Positions 1 through 9,345 of a DNA stretch of 64,000 nucleotides are shown one piece after another (the first letter of the stretch is position 1; each line of letters opens with the position of its first letter). The stretch spans positions 2,232,001 through 2,296,000 of the forward strand of contig NZ_CP086727.1 in NCBI RefSeq assembly GCF_020906275.1. Reading direction: 5' to 3'. Below the pieces are notes generated by a model. The model worked only from the letters and a program-made list of their open reading frames with translations. It searched no databases and had not been told where the DNA came from. The stretch is from Parasphingorhabdus litoris DSM 22379 (GTDB taxonomy: Bacteria; Pseudomonadota; Alphaproteobacteria; Sphingomonadales; Sphingomonadaceae). Position numbers and translations under genes: made by a program.

Positions 1-2183
1 TCCTGGTTCTGGCGGGTGCTGGTACCGGCAAAACCGCTGCTCTAACGCGGCGTTTGGCGCATCTCATTTACACGCGTAAGGCCTGGCCGTCCGAGATCCT
101 GGCTGTGACGTTCACCAATAAAGCCGCACGCGAGATGAAAGAGCGGATCGGGACAATTGTCGGTGATGCTGTCGAAGGCATGCCTTGGCTGGGAACCTTT
201 CATAGCATTGGGGCGAAAATGCTGCGCCGCCACGCGGAATTGGTCGGACTACAAAGCAATTTCACCATTCTCGATACGGACGACCAATTGCGGCTGCTGA
301 AACAGCTCATTCAGGCAGAGGAACTGGACGAGAAACGCTGGCCAGCCCGCGCCCTTGCCGGCTTGATTGATCAATGGAAAAATCGCGGACTCAATCCCGA
401 TGATCTCGATGCAAATGAAAATGAACGCTATGCCAATGGCCGTGGCCAGGAATTTTACGCCGCCTATCAGGCACGGCTAAAAGCCCTCAATGCCTGCGAT
501 TTTGGGGATTTGTTGCTGCATATCCTAAATCTGCTCAAGACAGATCGGGAAATATTGAAACTCTATCAGGATCGTTTCAAATATATCCTCGTCGACGAGT
601 ATCAGGACACGAATAGCAGCCAATATCTCTGGCTGCGGCTGCTCGCACAGGAACGCAAAAATATCTGCTGCGTCGGTGATGATGATCAGTCCATCTATAG
701 CTGGCGCGGTGCGGAAGTTGCCAATATCCTGCGCTTTGAGAAGGATTTTCCCGATGCGAAGGTCGTCAAGTTGGAGCAGAATTATCGCTCCACACCCCAT
801 ATATTGGCCGCTGCATCCGCGCTGATAGCCAATAATAGTGGCCGTCTCGGCAAAACACTGTGGACCGAGGAACAGGATGGCGAAAAAGTGCAAGTCACTG
901 GTGTCTGGGATGGACCGGAAGAAGCCCGGCGCACCGGCGAAGAGGTGGAAAGCCTGCAAAGCAAAGGTGTTTCCCTGAATGACATGGCGATCCTTGTCCG
1001 CGCGCAATTTCAGACGCGCGAGTTTGAGGACCGTTTTATCTCTATCGGTATGCCGTACAAGATAATCGGCGGCTTTCGTTTCTACGAGCGGGCGGAAATT
1101 CGCGATGCCCTCGCCTATCTGCGGGTCATTGCGCAGCCTGCGGATGATCTCGCCTTTGAACGGATCGTCAATGTGCCCAAGCGCGGCCTTGGGGATAAAA
1201 CTGTGGAAAAAGTCCATAAGCTCGCGCGGGCGCAAGGAATTCCCTTGGCTGCAGCGGCGCTGAGTATATGCGATACCGATGAATTGCCGGCTCGGGCGCG
1301 TAACACATTGCAGGATTTGATGCGCAACTTTGCTCGCTGGCGGACAAATGCCGATGAGCTGCCCCATGCGGAACTGGCCCGGTTGGTGCTCGATGAATGT
1401 GGTTATACCACCATGTTGCAAGCCGATCGCACGCCTGAAGCCGCCGGGCGGCTGGAAAACCTGACCGAGCTGACTCGCGCAATGGAGGAATATGAAACGC
1501 TGGGCGATTTTCTCGAGCACGTCTCTCTGGTCATGGACAATGATGCATCTGATGACGAGACCAAGGTCACGATCATGACGATGCACGGGGCCAAGGGTCT
1601 CGAATATGACCATGTTTTTTGTGCCGGATGGGAGGAAGGCGTGTTTCCGTCCCAGCGAAGCCTTGATGAGGGCGGGATAGCCAGCTTGGAGGAGGAACGC
1701 CGTCTCGCCTATGTCGCGATCACTCGGGCGAAGAAAAAATGCACAATCTTTCACGCGGCCAACCGGCGGATTTACGGACAATGGACCAGTTCCATCCCCT
1801 CGCGCTTTATCGGTGAATTACCGCCAGAGCATATTGAGGAAGAATCCAGCATGATGGGAGGCGAAAGCCTGTGGCGTGCCAACTGGTCAGAACGCTCTGA
1901 TCCTTTTGCCGATGCCGCGCGCGGCTCTACCAGAGGCCCCGGATGGAAACGCGCCCGCAATACCGGCAGTTTCAACAGCACGCCTCAGAATATCAAAGAA
2001 GCCCGGCGCAGTGCGGTATCGCTCGGCAATAAAGGCCGGGATGATGTCACCGTCGGCATGCGCGTCTTCCACACCAAATTCGGCTATGGCGAAGTGATGG
2101 AAAAAGAGGGTAATAAACTCGAAATCGAGTTTGAAAAAAGCGGCCAGAAACGGGTACTCGACAGCTTTGTTGAAATTGCCTGA
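1..2183 (+). CDS. uvrD: UvrD/PcrA-type DNA helicase, 5' end cut by window
   Basis: Superfamily 1A 3'-5' DNA helicase of the UvrD/PcrA/Rep family, acting in nucleotide excision and mismatch repair and at stalled forks. The reading frame is open from base 3, so the gene starts before the window and only a short N-terminal piece is missing. Visible motifs in order are Walker A GAGTGKT (bases 15-35), motif Ia (TFTNKAA), the Walker B box VDEYQDTN, motif III (GDDDQSIYSWRGA), motif V (TMHGAKGLEYD) and motif VI (AYVAITRAKK). The last ~45 residues (VGMRVFHTKFGYGEV...) match the basic C-terminal Tudor-like region of PcrA/UvrD that contacts RNA polymerase. The first ATG, at base 54, lies downstream of Walker A and cannot be the true start. 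RecB/AddA is unlikely because no nuclease domain follows. Family assignment is secure; UvrD versus PcrA naming is a convention. Confidence 0.95.
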   Translation, partial: LVLAGAGTGKTAALTRRLAHLIYTRKAWPSEILAVTFTNKAAREMKERIGTIVGDAVEGMPWLGTFHSIGAKMLRRHAELVGLQSNFTILDTDDQLRLLKQLIQAEELDEKRWPARALAGLIDQWKNRGLNPDDLDANENERYANGRGQEFYAAYQARLKALNACDFGDLLLHILNLLKTDREILKLYQDRFKYILVDEYQDTNSSQYLWLRLLAQERKNICCVGDDDQSIYSWRGAEVANILRFEKDFPDAKVVKLEQNYRSTPHILAAASALIANNSGRLGKTLWTEEQDGEKVQVTGVWDGPEEARRTGEEVESLQSKGVSLNDMAILVRAQFQTREFEDRFISIGMPYKIIGGFRFYERAEIRDALAYLRVIAQPADDLAFERIVNVPKRGLGDKTVEKVHKLARAQGIPLAAAALSICDTDELPARARNTLQDLMRNFARWRTNADELPHAELARLVLDECGYTTMLQADRTPEAAGRLENLTELTRAMEEYETLGDFLEHVSLVMDNDASDDETKVTIMTMHGAKGLEYDHVFCAGWEEGVFPSQRSLDEGGIASLEEERRLAYVAITRAKKKCTIFHAANRRIYGQWTSSIPSRFIGELPPEHIEEESSMMGGESLWRANWSERSDPFADAARGSTRGPGWKRARNTGSFNSTPQNIKEARRSAVSLGNKGRDDVTVGMRVFHTKFGYGEVMEKEGNKLEIEFEKSGQKRVLDSFVEIA

Positions 2184-2226
2184 GCGAACCGCTTGATCTT
2201 TGTATGAAAACAAGGAAGGGAGGGCT

Positions 2227-3069
2227 ATGCCCGCTCTTCACAATCGCGCCGCCCATTTCATCCTCAAACGCCTGGGGCTGTTCAATCGCAGCTATACAGA
2301 AATGGCTTTTGGGCGGCGGTTCGTCATACCGATCATCAATGGCCGGAAAACTTATATTTCCGAACCTTGGATGGCCGAAATGATCGCGCGTTTGTTCAAA
2401 CTGAAACAAGGCGCCTTTATCGATGTGGGGGTCAATCTGGGCCAGACTATGCTGAAAGTGGCTGCGGTTGATCCGGAACGCCGCTATGTCGGCTTTGAAC
2501 CCAATCCCGCATGTGCCGATTATGCGCAGGCACTGATCACCGCCAATCATCTGCCTTACACGATCGTTCCCGCCGGATTGGGTGTGGAAACCGATGTCCT
2601 GCAGCTGCAAATCTACCGTGATGAAGACACGGATCCATCTGCCAGCTTGGTCGAGGGATTTCGGGACGGTGCGATTGCAACCAAATCTGTTGTGGTTGTC
2701 GGTCTTGATGACCTTCCCGAGCAATTGATTCCGGATGATATTGCCATTGTAAAAATCGATGTAGAGGGTGGTGAAGCCTTTGTCATTCAGGGAATCCAGT
2801 CCCTGCTAGACGGCCCCCGCCCCTATATACTCGTCGAGATTTTGCCAGCCTATAATGCTGAAAATAAAGCCCGCCTCACGCAACAAAAGATCATCGAAGA
2901 TCGCTTGGCAAAAGCGAACTACGTGATGTTCCGCGTCAAACGCCACGCAGATGAAAGCTTATCAACCGTGGAACAGATTGATGAAATCGGAATTCATGGT
3001 GACCTGGCCCTGGCCGATTATCTGATGGTGCCATCGGAAGATGTCGATCGGATAAAGGCTGCCTTTTAA
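2227..3069 (+). CDS. FkbM family SAM-dependent methyltransferase
   Basis: Class I SAM methyltransferase of the FkbM family, which O-methylates sugars, polyketides or glycans. The SAM loop is DVGVNLGQT, followed by the acidic FEPNP strand. The family signature KIDVEGGE lies near the C-terminal third. I chose the ATG at 2227 because a strong purine-rich ribosome site (bases 2212-2223) sits just before it; an in-frame TTG at 2200 would add nine residues without a good site. The gene lies 43 bases after the helicase and 115 bases before a GMC oxidoreductase on the same strand. That pairing hints at modification of a sugar or alcohol in a surface glycan, which is inference. The substrate is unknown. 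Confidence 0.85.
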   Translation: MPALHNRAAHFILKRLGLFNRSYTEMAFGRRFVIPIINGRKTYISEPWMAEMIARLFKLKQGAFIDVGVNLGQTMLKVAAVDPERRYVGFEPNPACADYAQALITANHLPYTIVPAGLGVETDVLQLQIYRDEDTDPSASLVEGFRDGAIATKSVVVVGLDDLPEQLIPDDIAIVKIDVEGGEAFVIQGIQSLLDGPRPYILVEILPAYNAENKARLTQQKIIEDRLAKANYVMFRVKRHADESLSTVEQIDEIGIHGDLALADYLMVPSEDVDRIKAAF

Positions 3070-3184
3070 CAGTTTCGGCCAAATGCATTTGGCTACTGTG
3101 CCACAAACAACGCAAATGATATATTCTTGTCGGTAGGGTCGTCTCCCGTGCGGAATGCGCGGGTCTAGTTTTTGAGGCAGGCTA

Positions 3185-4801
3185 GTGCTTATTGACCTGA
3201 GGGAATCCGACCCTCTTACACGGTTTGAAACGGATATTTGCATCGTAGGAGCAGGCGCGGCAGGCATCACATTGGCGCGGCAACTCTCTGATTCCGGACT
3301 ACGGATATTGTTGCTTGAAAGCGGCGGCATCGACTTTGAAGCGGATGTTCAGGCACTCGCAGATGGCCCGTCAACGGGTCATGACTATTATCCACTGGTT
3401 GATTCCCGGTTGCGTTTTTTCGGCGGCACCACCGCAATCTGGGGCGGGCGTTGCGCCGAGTTTCATCCGATAGACCTGGAACGGCGGGACTGGGTACCGC
3501 ATAGCGGCTGGCCGATTTCTTACCGAGATTTGCTGCCCTATTATGACCATGCCCGCACCTTGCTTGGTTTACCGCAACGAACCTCTTCCGCGACGATCTG
3601 GCGACAAGTCGGCCGCACCATGCCGGATTTTGCCAATGACAGTCTGACAACGGATTTCTGGCAATTCACACCGCAAACCGAGCGATTTACGCTGCGCAAG
3701 TGCAATGATCTGGTGGAAAGCGATCGCGTTCGTATCTTGCTTCACGCGACAGTGACCGCGATCAACAAAGAACAGGACAGCGACACTATCGAAAACCTGT
3801 CCGTTAGTGACATATCGGGCTGCAATGCCAGCATCAAAGCTAAATATTATATTCTGGCAGCGGGCGGAATCGACAATGCCCGGCTGTTGCTCGCCTCGAA
3901 CATCGGCAATGGCCATGATCAGGTTGGCCGCTATTTTATGGAGCATCCTCACGCGCGTGGTGGGCGCGTAGTCAGTGGCCGATTCTGGCGGCTACTTAAA
4001 ATGCTTCATGGCCGTATGCGCGATCATGATGGCCATATGCACGCCCCGCTCATCCGATCGTCCGCCGCCATGCAAGCGCGTGAAGGCATTTTGAACAGCG
4101 CTTTTTCACTGGCCGCGCGCCAGGCACCACAGGCCAATATGGTTGCGCCGGTCAAAGCCTATAATGGCCTGAAACATAAGCTTTCACCGACAAAGGCGAA
4201 CCGGTCGCTCTGGCTAAATGTTAAAAAGGGGATGACGCGGTTTAATGAAATGGCCGGTCCTCTGCGTCCTCGAACTCTTATCGCCGCCGGTTGGGATTTG
4301 GCCGCAATCATCCGGGCAGAACAGGCACCTAATCCCGACAGTCGCGTGAAGCTCGCCAACAAGACCGACGCGCTTGGCATGCCGCTCGCGGAACTGGACT
4401 GGCGCTTTTCCGAACTCGACAAACATAGCATCAAAGTCATGATGCAGGAATTTGCTTCCCAACTTGAACAAATCGGTATCGGCCGGTTCGATCCAGCGCC
4501 ATGGCTGGACGATGCAGCCACAGTTTGGACAACAGACCCGCTTATCTCGGCCCATGCCAAAGGCGGCTATCATCATATGGGTACAACCCGTATGTCGGGA
4601 TCATCAAAAACGGGCGTTGTCGACGCAGATTGCCGGGTTCATGGTGTTCACAACCTCTATGTCGCCGGCAGCTCCGTTTTTGCAACATCAGGTTGGGCCA
4701 ATCCGACGCTGGGCATCATGGCGCTCAGCCTGCGGCTTGCCGATCATCTTGTCAGAGAGCATGTGCAGCAACCAAAGCAGCGCGTGATGGCCAGAGCATG
4801 A
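3185..4801 (+). CDS. GMC family FAD-dependent oxidoreductase
   Basis: Glucose-methanol-choline type flavoprotein of 538 residues that would oxidise an alcohol or sugar. The N-terminal FAD Rossmann motif is VGAGAAGITLA ending with LLLESGG. A second FAD-contact segment reads GGTTAIWGGR. The C-terminal GMC_oxred_C domain has HHMGTTRMS, then NLYVAGSSVF and ANPTLGIMALSLRLADHL. The start is a GTG at 3185 preceded by GAGGCAG; no in-frame ATG gives a complete FAD motif. No twin-arginine signal is seen, so it appears cytoplasmic. It ends six bases before the convergent L,D-transpeptidase. The closest subgroup is the long-chain alcohol/gluconate-type GMC enzymes; substrate cannot be read from sequence. 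Confidence 0.9.
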   Translation: MLIDLRESDPLTRFETDICIVGAGAAGITLARQLSDSGLRILLLESGGIDFEADVQALADGPSTGHDYYPLVDSRLRFFGGTTAIWGGRCAEFHPIDLERRDWVPHSGWPISYRDLLPYYDHARTLLGLPQRTSSATIWRQVGRTMPDFANDSLTTDFWQFTPQTERFTLRKCNDLVESDRVRILLHATVTAINKEQDSDTIENLSVSDISGCNASIKAKYYILAAGGIDNARLLLASNIGNGHDQVGRYFMEHPHARGGRVVSGRFWRLLKMLHGRMRDHDGHMHAPLIRSSAAMQAREGILNSAFSLAARQAPQANMVAPVKAYNGLKHKLSPTKANRSLWLNVKKGMTRFNEMAGPLRPRTLIAAGWDLAAIIRAEQAPNPDSRVKLANKTDALGMPLAELDWRFSELDKHSIKVMMQEFASQLEQIGIGRFDPAPWLDDAATVWTTDPLISAHAKGGYHHMGTTRMSGSSKTGVVDADCRVHGVHNLYVAGSSVFATSGWANPTLGIMALSLRLADHLVREHVQQPKQRVMARA

Positions 4802-4807
4802 TCGCTC

Positions 4808-5506
4808 TCATCCGGCGACGATCTGTTCGCCAAGATCCAGCATTTTGCCATTGGTAACAATCACCTGATCACCAAGCTCGACTTCTTCGAACAGGCGCCG
4901 AGCAAATTCCTCGGGAACACCGATACAGCCGCGCGTCCCATAGCCCCATTTCACCTCAGCCGCGTGAATCGCGATGCCATCATTGGTCAGTCGCAACATA
5001 TAGGGCATGGGCACGTGATAGATGTTGGAGACATGATCCTTGCTCTTCTGCGTGATCGGAAACACGCCGGTTGGCGTTGGTTTCAGCGCATCCCCAAATT
5101 TAATCACGGCCGCGCCAATTTCATAACCGTCCCGGAAAACGGAAATGGATTCCGCTTTCAAATCCACGGTGATGACAATCTCACCATCCGGCACGCCTTC
5201 ATCATCCCATTTATAATAGCCATGCACAAACGGCTCATCAATTTGCAATATGCGTTTGACGACGAACGGCGAATCCGAAAGGAGCGGAGAAGTCGATGCG
5301 GGTTCCACAGCTTCCGGCTCAACAACCTTCGGTTCCGCCACCAGCGCAACAGGCATTGGTTGCTCGTCTGCCACTTGCGCCGAAACAGCAGGCGCTGGAT
5401 CACCCGCAAAAGCACGGATCAGCGCCAGGACAATCAATCCCAAAATAGCAAAGCCCGTGGCAACTAATATGCCCCCGCTAATCCGCATCAAAATCTGCTG
5501 TGCCAT
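4808..5506 (-). CDS. Membrane-anchored L,D-transpeptidase (YkuD domain)
   Basis: Cell-wall enzyme that forms 3-3 peptidoglycan cross-links or attaches proteins through a catalytic cysteine. One N-terminal transmembrane helix (about residues 10-33) is followed by a Pro/Glu/Ala-rich linker (about 36-75) and a YkuD domain (about 108-225). The signature is visible as His181 ... TRGCIGVP with the nucleophile at Cys194. The periplasmic linker is typical of enzymes that reach across to the wall. It is convergent with the GMC gene. The usual SxGCIRM form is changed to TRGCIGV, still within family variation. Substrate preference is not determinable. Confidence 0.88.
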   Translation of the reverse strand: MAQQILMRISGGILVATGFAILGLIVLALIRAFAGDPAPAVSAQVADEQPMPVALVAEPKVVEPEAVEPASTSPLLSDSPFVVKRILQIDEPFVHGYYKWDDEGVPDGEIVITVDLKAESISVFRDGYEIGAAVIKFGDALKPTPTGVFPITQKSKDHVSNIYHVPMPYMLRLTNDGIAIHAAEVKWGYGTRGCIGVPEEFARRLFEEVELGDQVIVTNGKMLDLGEQIVAG

Positions 5507-5699
5507 GTTTCAAACCTCTGCATTTCTTAAGGCGATCTTTACCAAGAATCCGGGATCCCGGCGAATGCTCAATTCGACCTGTACCGCTGGGAGACGCCGG
5601 GATGTGAAATGTTGAAGGATAAGGTTAAACCAGCACGGAAGCGATGATGTTCCATTTTTGTTCTTTCCTACAATCAGACCATCATGCCATATTACTGTG

Positions 5700-6110
5700 A
5701 TGCCCCATACATCCCCCGCGCGCAAAGCGCCCCTCACCCGTGAAGACGATCCGCTCTTCTTCACTCCTGTTCCTTTTGCCGTGAAGCGCTTTGGCGGCTG
5801 GACGCCGGATCGCCAGCGCCAATTTATCTATCAGCTATCGCGCATCGGTGTGGTTTCAGCGGCCGCAAAAGCGGTCGGCATGAGCCGAGATTCCGCCTAT
5901 AAACTGCGCGGACGCAAAGGAGCAGATAGCTTTGCCACAGCCTGGGACATGGCGCTGGAAATGGGTCATGACAATGCTAATGAACATGCCATCACCCGGG
6001 CGATTGAAGGCTATATCGTGCCCTATTTCTATGGCGGCGTGATGCGCGGTGAGGTTCGGCGCTATGACAATCGGCTGCTTTTCGCCTTACTCAAAGCACG
6101 CAGCAAATGA
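5700..6110 (+). CDS. Small HTH-containing protein of unknown role
   Basis: Protein of 136 residues with a helix-turn-helix-like segment in the middle: an RQRQFIYQL helix, then VSAAAKAVGMSRDSAYKL, in which the AAKAVGMS turn resembles resolvase/terminase-small-subunit type HTHs. The rest is basic at the C-terminus and contains an AITRAIEGY stretch. The ATG at 5700 is preferred over an in-frame ATG at 5658 because the segment between looks non-conserved. It is divergent from the L,D-transpeptidase, with about 190 bases between. Similar sphingomonad proteins are annotated only as hypothetical. A DNA-binding role is inferred from the HTH; no target is evident. Confidence 0.65.
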   Translation: MPHTSPARKAPLTREDDPLFFTPVPFAVKRFGGWTPDRQRQFIYQLSRIGVVSAAAKAVGMSRDSAYKLRGRKGADSFATAWDMALEMGHDNANEHAITRAIEGYIVPYFYGGVMRGEVRRYDNRLLFALLKARSK

Positions 6111-6130
6111 AACGACTGATCGACGACAGA

Positions 6131-6183
6131 AAACGGTTCAACAGAATTTGACCACCGTTTTGCGTATCATTTGTATAATTTCT
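6131..6183 (+). repeat. 53-bp conserved intergenic element, copy A
   Basis: This stretch matches the reverse complement of 21391-21443 at 46 of 53 positions with no gaps. Both copies contain CCGTTTTGCGTAT and GTATAATTTCT. Both are oriented toward the next downstream gene on their strand: the MFS transporter here, the photolyase operon for copy B. It is non-coding in context, lying just after the HTH gene. The spacing TTGACC-20-TATAAT is too long for an ordinary sigma-70 promoter. A shared promoter/operator is the best reading. Confidence 0.6.
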
Positions 6184-6405
6184 AAGCGCGGGCAAAGCGC
6201 TTCAGCAACCTGTTTGATGACCGTTAATAAACCAAGCCAACATCACAATATCCTTCGGCGAACAAAGAAATTTTTGCTGTCCAGCCAAGGAAGTCTTGCC
6301 TACATATAATTTCATCATTGATCGCCATAGAAAATCAAAATCATCGAACAGAGCGCACCCCATCCTTTTACGATAGCCAATTACCGCTACCTCTGGTTCT
6401 CGCGG

Positions 6406-7641
6406 TTGTCGTCGATGTTCGCGCTCTATGCGATGATGCTGATTCTTGGTTGGCAGGCGTATAATCTCGCCCGCGAAGATATGGGCGTTGGTGCTTCAGC
6501 CGGCATTTTGGGACTGCTTGGGCTATTGCAATTCGTACCATTATTCATTTTGACACCGCTCGTCGGATGGGTGGCGGACCATATGGATCGCCGGTGGATC
6601 GCCCGCATTGTTCTCGGCGCGCAAGCGGCCATTGCTCTGGTACTCGGTCTGCTAACCGTCACCGGCGAGATATCATTATGGGCCATCTATATTATTTCGG
6701 TCCTGCTCGGCATTTGCCGCGCGTTTCTGGGACCCGCCGTCACGGCTCTGGCCCCCAATCTGGTGCCGAAAGAGTCGCTGCCACGGGCTATCGCGCTCTC
6801 GACTATAGCCTGGCAGGTCGGCGTCATTGCCGGGCCTGGCATGGCCGGACCGCTTTACAAAATCGCACCATCCCTGCCCTATTTTGTCTGTGCCGCTCTT
6901 TATGCGCTGGCGATGTTGTCGATTTTCATGATCGGCCCGGTCACCCGCAGCGCGATTGACCGGACCAAAGGCCCCTTGCGTCAAGTGATGGATGGCATGT
7001 CCTATGTCTGGACCAACAAACTCGTGCTTGGGGCGATCACGCTTGACCTGCTCGTCATGTTCCTGGCCGGGGCAACCGCGATGATACCGGTCTTTGCAAA
7101 GGACATATTAGGCGCAGGCGAGATCGGGCTTTCGTTGCTGGCCGCATCTCCGGCGGTCGGAGCCGTCATTGTCGCTGGCATATTTTCCTTTGCCCCGTTG
7201 TCGCGCAATGTCGGTAATATGATGCTGATTGCCATGGCCGTTTTTGGCGTCGGGACAATCGGTTTTGGGCTGAGCACGTCCCTGCCGCTGTCCATGGCTT
7301 GCCTCGCCTTGTGCGGCGCCGCCGATATGTTCGGGGTCTATGTGCGCAGCTCGCTTATCCAGCTCCATACGCCCGATGACCGGCGCGGCCGTGTCAATGC
7401 CGTTAGTCAGATGACGATCAGTGCCTCCAACGAATTGGGCGATGCCTTGTCGGGCGGATTGGCCGTACTATTTGGCCCTGTGGCGGCCATTGTCGCAGGC
7501 GGTACCGGTGCTATAATGGTTACTGGAATATGGTCGCGGCTTTTTCCCCAACTGGGCGCAGCCAAAACTTTCGATCCACCCCCCGATCTGGAACCAGACA
7601 GAAAAACAGAAGACAAATCAGACACTAATGCTAAAGACTGA
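6406..7641 (+). CDS. MFS transporter, start codon uncertain
   Basis: Major facilitator superfamily permease with about 12 transmembrane segments and the loop-2/3 signature GWVADHMDRRWIAR, a GxxxDxxxRR form. It resembles the EntS/MFS_3 group of exporters; the substrate is unknown. The assigned start is a TTG at 6406. In-frame translation upstream (IANYRYLWFSR) looks like the conserved cytoplasmic N-terminus of this group, yet between the in-frame stop at 6328 and 6406 there is no ATG, GTG or TTG. Possible explanations are a rare start (ATC/ATA), true initiation at 6406 or 6415 with a short N-terminus, or a one-base change in the CCCC run at 6357-6360 that would join a TTG at 6318 in another frame. 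The hydrophilic tail ends 19 bases before cysK, so co-transcription is likely. Confidence 0.82.
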   Translation: MSSMFALYAMMLILGWQAYNLAREDMGVGASAGILGLLGLLQFVPLFILTPLVGWVADHMDRRWIARIVLGAQAAIALVLGLLTVTGEISLWAIYIISVLLGICRAFLGPAVTALAPNLVPKESLPRAIALSTIAWQVGVIAGPGMAGPLYKIAPSLPYFVCAALYALAMLSIFMIGPVTRSAIDRTKGPLRQVMDGMSYVWTNKLVLGAITLDLLVMFLAGATAMIPVFAKDILGAGEIGLSLLAASPAVGAVIVAGIFSFAPLSRNVGNMMLIAMAVFGVGTIGFGLSTSLPLSMACLALCGAADMFGVYVRSSLIQLHTPDDRRGRVNAVSQMTISASNELGDALSGGLAVLFGPVAAIVAGGTGAIMVTGIWSRLFPQLGAAKTFDPPPDLEPDRKTEDKSDTNAKD

Positions 7642-7660
7642 CATCTAGGAGAAAAGAGCA

Positions 7661-8581
7661 ATGATCGCCCAGACTATTCTCGATACGGTAGGGGACACCC
7701 CCCATATCAAAATGCAGCGCCTATTTGGCGACGCCAATGTTTGGATTAAATCTGAACGGTCGAACCCCGGTGGCTCGATCAAGGATCGCATCGCACTGGC
7801 GATGATCGAAGATGCCGAACAATCCGGAGCGCTCAAGCCCGGCGGTACAATTATCGAGCCGACATCGGGAAATACCGGCGTCGGCCTTGCAATGGTCGCA
7901 GCAGTCAAAGGCTATAAACTGATATTGGTCATGCCGGAATCCATGTCTTTGGAACGGCGGCGGCTGATGCTGGCTTATGGCGCAAGCTTTGATCTGAGCC
8001 CGAAAGAAAAGGGCATGAAAGGCGCGATCGAGCGAGCACAGGAGTTGATTGACACCACTCCCGGCGCCTGGATGCCGCAGCAGTTCGAAAACCCGGCGAA
8101 TTTTGAAGTGCATAAACAGACCACGGCACAAGAGATACTGGCAGATTTCAAAGATAATCCACTTGATGCGATTATCACTGGTGTTGGAACCGGCGGTCAT
8201 ATCACCGGCGTTGCTGAAGTGCTGAAACAGGAATGGAACGGATTGAAAGTCTATGCTGTTGAGCCCGCTGGTTCACCGGTTATCAGCGGCGGTCAACCGG
8301 GGCCGCATCCAATTCAGGGCATTGGCGCGGGCTTCATTCCGGGCAATTTGCATACGCAAAGTATTGATGGTGCCATTCAGGTTGAGCCAGCAGATGCGAA
8401 AGCCATGGCTCTGCGCGCTGCGAAGGAAGAAGGCATGTTGGTTGGCATCAGCTCTGGCGCAACATTGTCTGCGATTGCGCAGAAGCTTCCCGATCTTGGT
8501 GACGGCGCAAATGTGCTTGGCTTCAACTATGACACTGGTGAGCGTTATCTTTCTGTACCGGAGTTTCTACCTGAAGAATGA
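7661..8581 (+). CDS. cysK: Cysteine synthase A
   Basis: PLP enzyme that makes L-cysteine from O-acetylserine and sulfide in the cytoplasm. The PLP lysine lies in PGGSIKDR, the substrate/phosphate loop is TSGNTG, and the second PLP-phosphate loop is [12 protein letters not shown]-terminal GISSGAT binds the pyridine nitrogen region. Length (306 residues) fits CysK rather than the longer cystathionine beta-synthases. An AGGAGAAAAG ribosome site precedes the ATG. It overlaps the downstream hydrolase by four bases (ATGA), so the two are translationally coupled. Confidence 0.93.
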   Translation: MIAQTILDTVGDTPHIKMQRLFGDANVWIKSERSNPGGSIKDRIALAMIEDAEQSGALKPGGTIIEPTSGNTGVGLAMVAAVKGYKLILVMPESMSLERRRLMLAYGASFDLSPKEKGMKGAIERAQELIDTTPGAWMPQQFENPANFEVHKQTTAQEILADFKDNPLDAIITGVGTGGHITGVAEVLKQEWNGLKVYAVEPAGSPVISGGQPGPHPIQGIGAGFIPGNLHTQSIDGAIQVEPADAKAMALRAAKEEGMLVGISSGATLSAIAQKLPDLGDGANVLGFNYDTGERYLSVPEFLPEE

Positions 8582-9291
8582 GCTCAATCGAAGTCAACAC
8601 CTTCACCTATCATCATGGTGATCTGGAGCTGGCGGGCTATATGGCCCAGCCAAGCCGCTATCCGCGCGCGGGGATATTGATTGTTCCGACCATTGCGGGT
8701 CCGAACAAGATCATGTACGAACGCGCGCGCTGGCTGGCGTCTATCGGTTACTCAGCAATGGTGTGTGACCTTTATGGGCAAGGCGAAATAACCGATACAC
8801 GCTTGGCACAAACCATGGCCAATGCGCTGCGCGCCGATCCGGAAAATTATCGCGAACGGTTTCGCTGTGCTCTGGATGAACTGCGCAAGCGTTCAAAGCT
8901 CGCCAACCACCGGATTGCAGCCATTGGCTATTGCATGGGCGGTGAAATTGTTCTGGAAATGGCGCGTGGCGGAGAGGATATCGCGCTGGTTGTCAGTTTT
9001 CATGGATTGTTGGCAACCCCGCTTCCGGCCAAGAGAGGCTCGATCAAGGCGCGACTGTTGGTCTGTCATGGCCGTGCCGATCCGCTGGTTCCGCCAAAGC
9101 AGGTTCGTGCGTTTCTCGAAGAAATGGATATCGCTGGCGCAGATTGCCACATGCATACCTATACCGGTGTAGTGCACGGTTTTACCGATCCTGCCAGTGA
9201 TGGAAAGCCGCTAGACGCCGTATCTTACAACAAATCAGCGGACATTCAGAGCAAGGCTGCCATGCTCAGCATGTTTGAGGAGCTTTTTTAA
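8578..9291 (+). CDS. Dienelactone hydrolase family protein
   Basis: Cytoplasmic alpha/beta hydrolase of 237 residues with the DLH catalytic triad visible: cysteine nucleophile in GYCMGG, aspartate in GRADPLVPP and histidine in VVHGFTDP. True dienelactone hydrolases open chlorocatechol-derived lactones, but most family members outside aromatic clusters have unknown ester substrates, and no catechol genes are nearby. Start overlaps the cysK stop by four bases and a strong hairpin terminator follows immediately. Function beyond ester or lactone hydrolysis is not inferable. Confidence 0.85.
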   Translation: MSSIEVNTFTYHHGDLELAGYMAQPSRYPRAGILIVPTIAGPNKIMYERARWLASIGYSAMVCDLYGQGEITDTRLAQTMANALRADPENYRERFRCALDELRKRSKLANHRIAAIGYCMGGEIVLEMARGGEDIALVVSFHGLLATPLPAKRGSIKARLLVCHGRADPLVPPKQVRAFLEEMDIAGADCHMHTYTGVVHGFTDPASDGKPLDAVSYNKSADIQSKAAMLSMFEELF

Positions 9292-9294
9292 AAA

Positions 9295-9331
9295 AAAACG
9301 CCGGGCAAAGTGCGACCCAGCCCGGCGTTTT
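9295..9331. terminator. Bidirectional intrinsic terminator
   Basis: A perfect 12-bp stem AAAACGCCGGGC / GCCCGGCGTTTT with a 13-base loop. The A and T runs on either side make it effective on both strands. It separates the cysK-hydrolase unit (+) from the convergent small repeat protein (-). Confidence 0.9.
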
Positions 9332-9345
9332 AAGAGAGATGGGCG

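Noticed and set aside
525..1781. 418-residue open frame on the minus strand inside the helicase
   Set aside because: It runs antisense to a secure UvrD frame and has no recognisable domain; a shadow.
6131..6183. Ordinary sigma-70 promoter in the repeat
   Set aside because: TTGACC to TATAAT is 20 bases apart, outside the normal 16-18 range, so I did not call it as a standard promoter.
6217..6309. 30-codon open frame below the 53-bp element
   Set aside because: No ribosome site or conserved features; kept only as a point in a finding.
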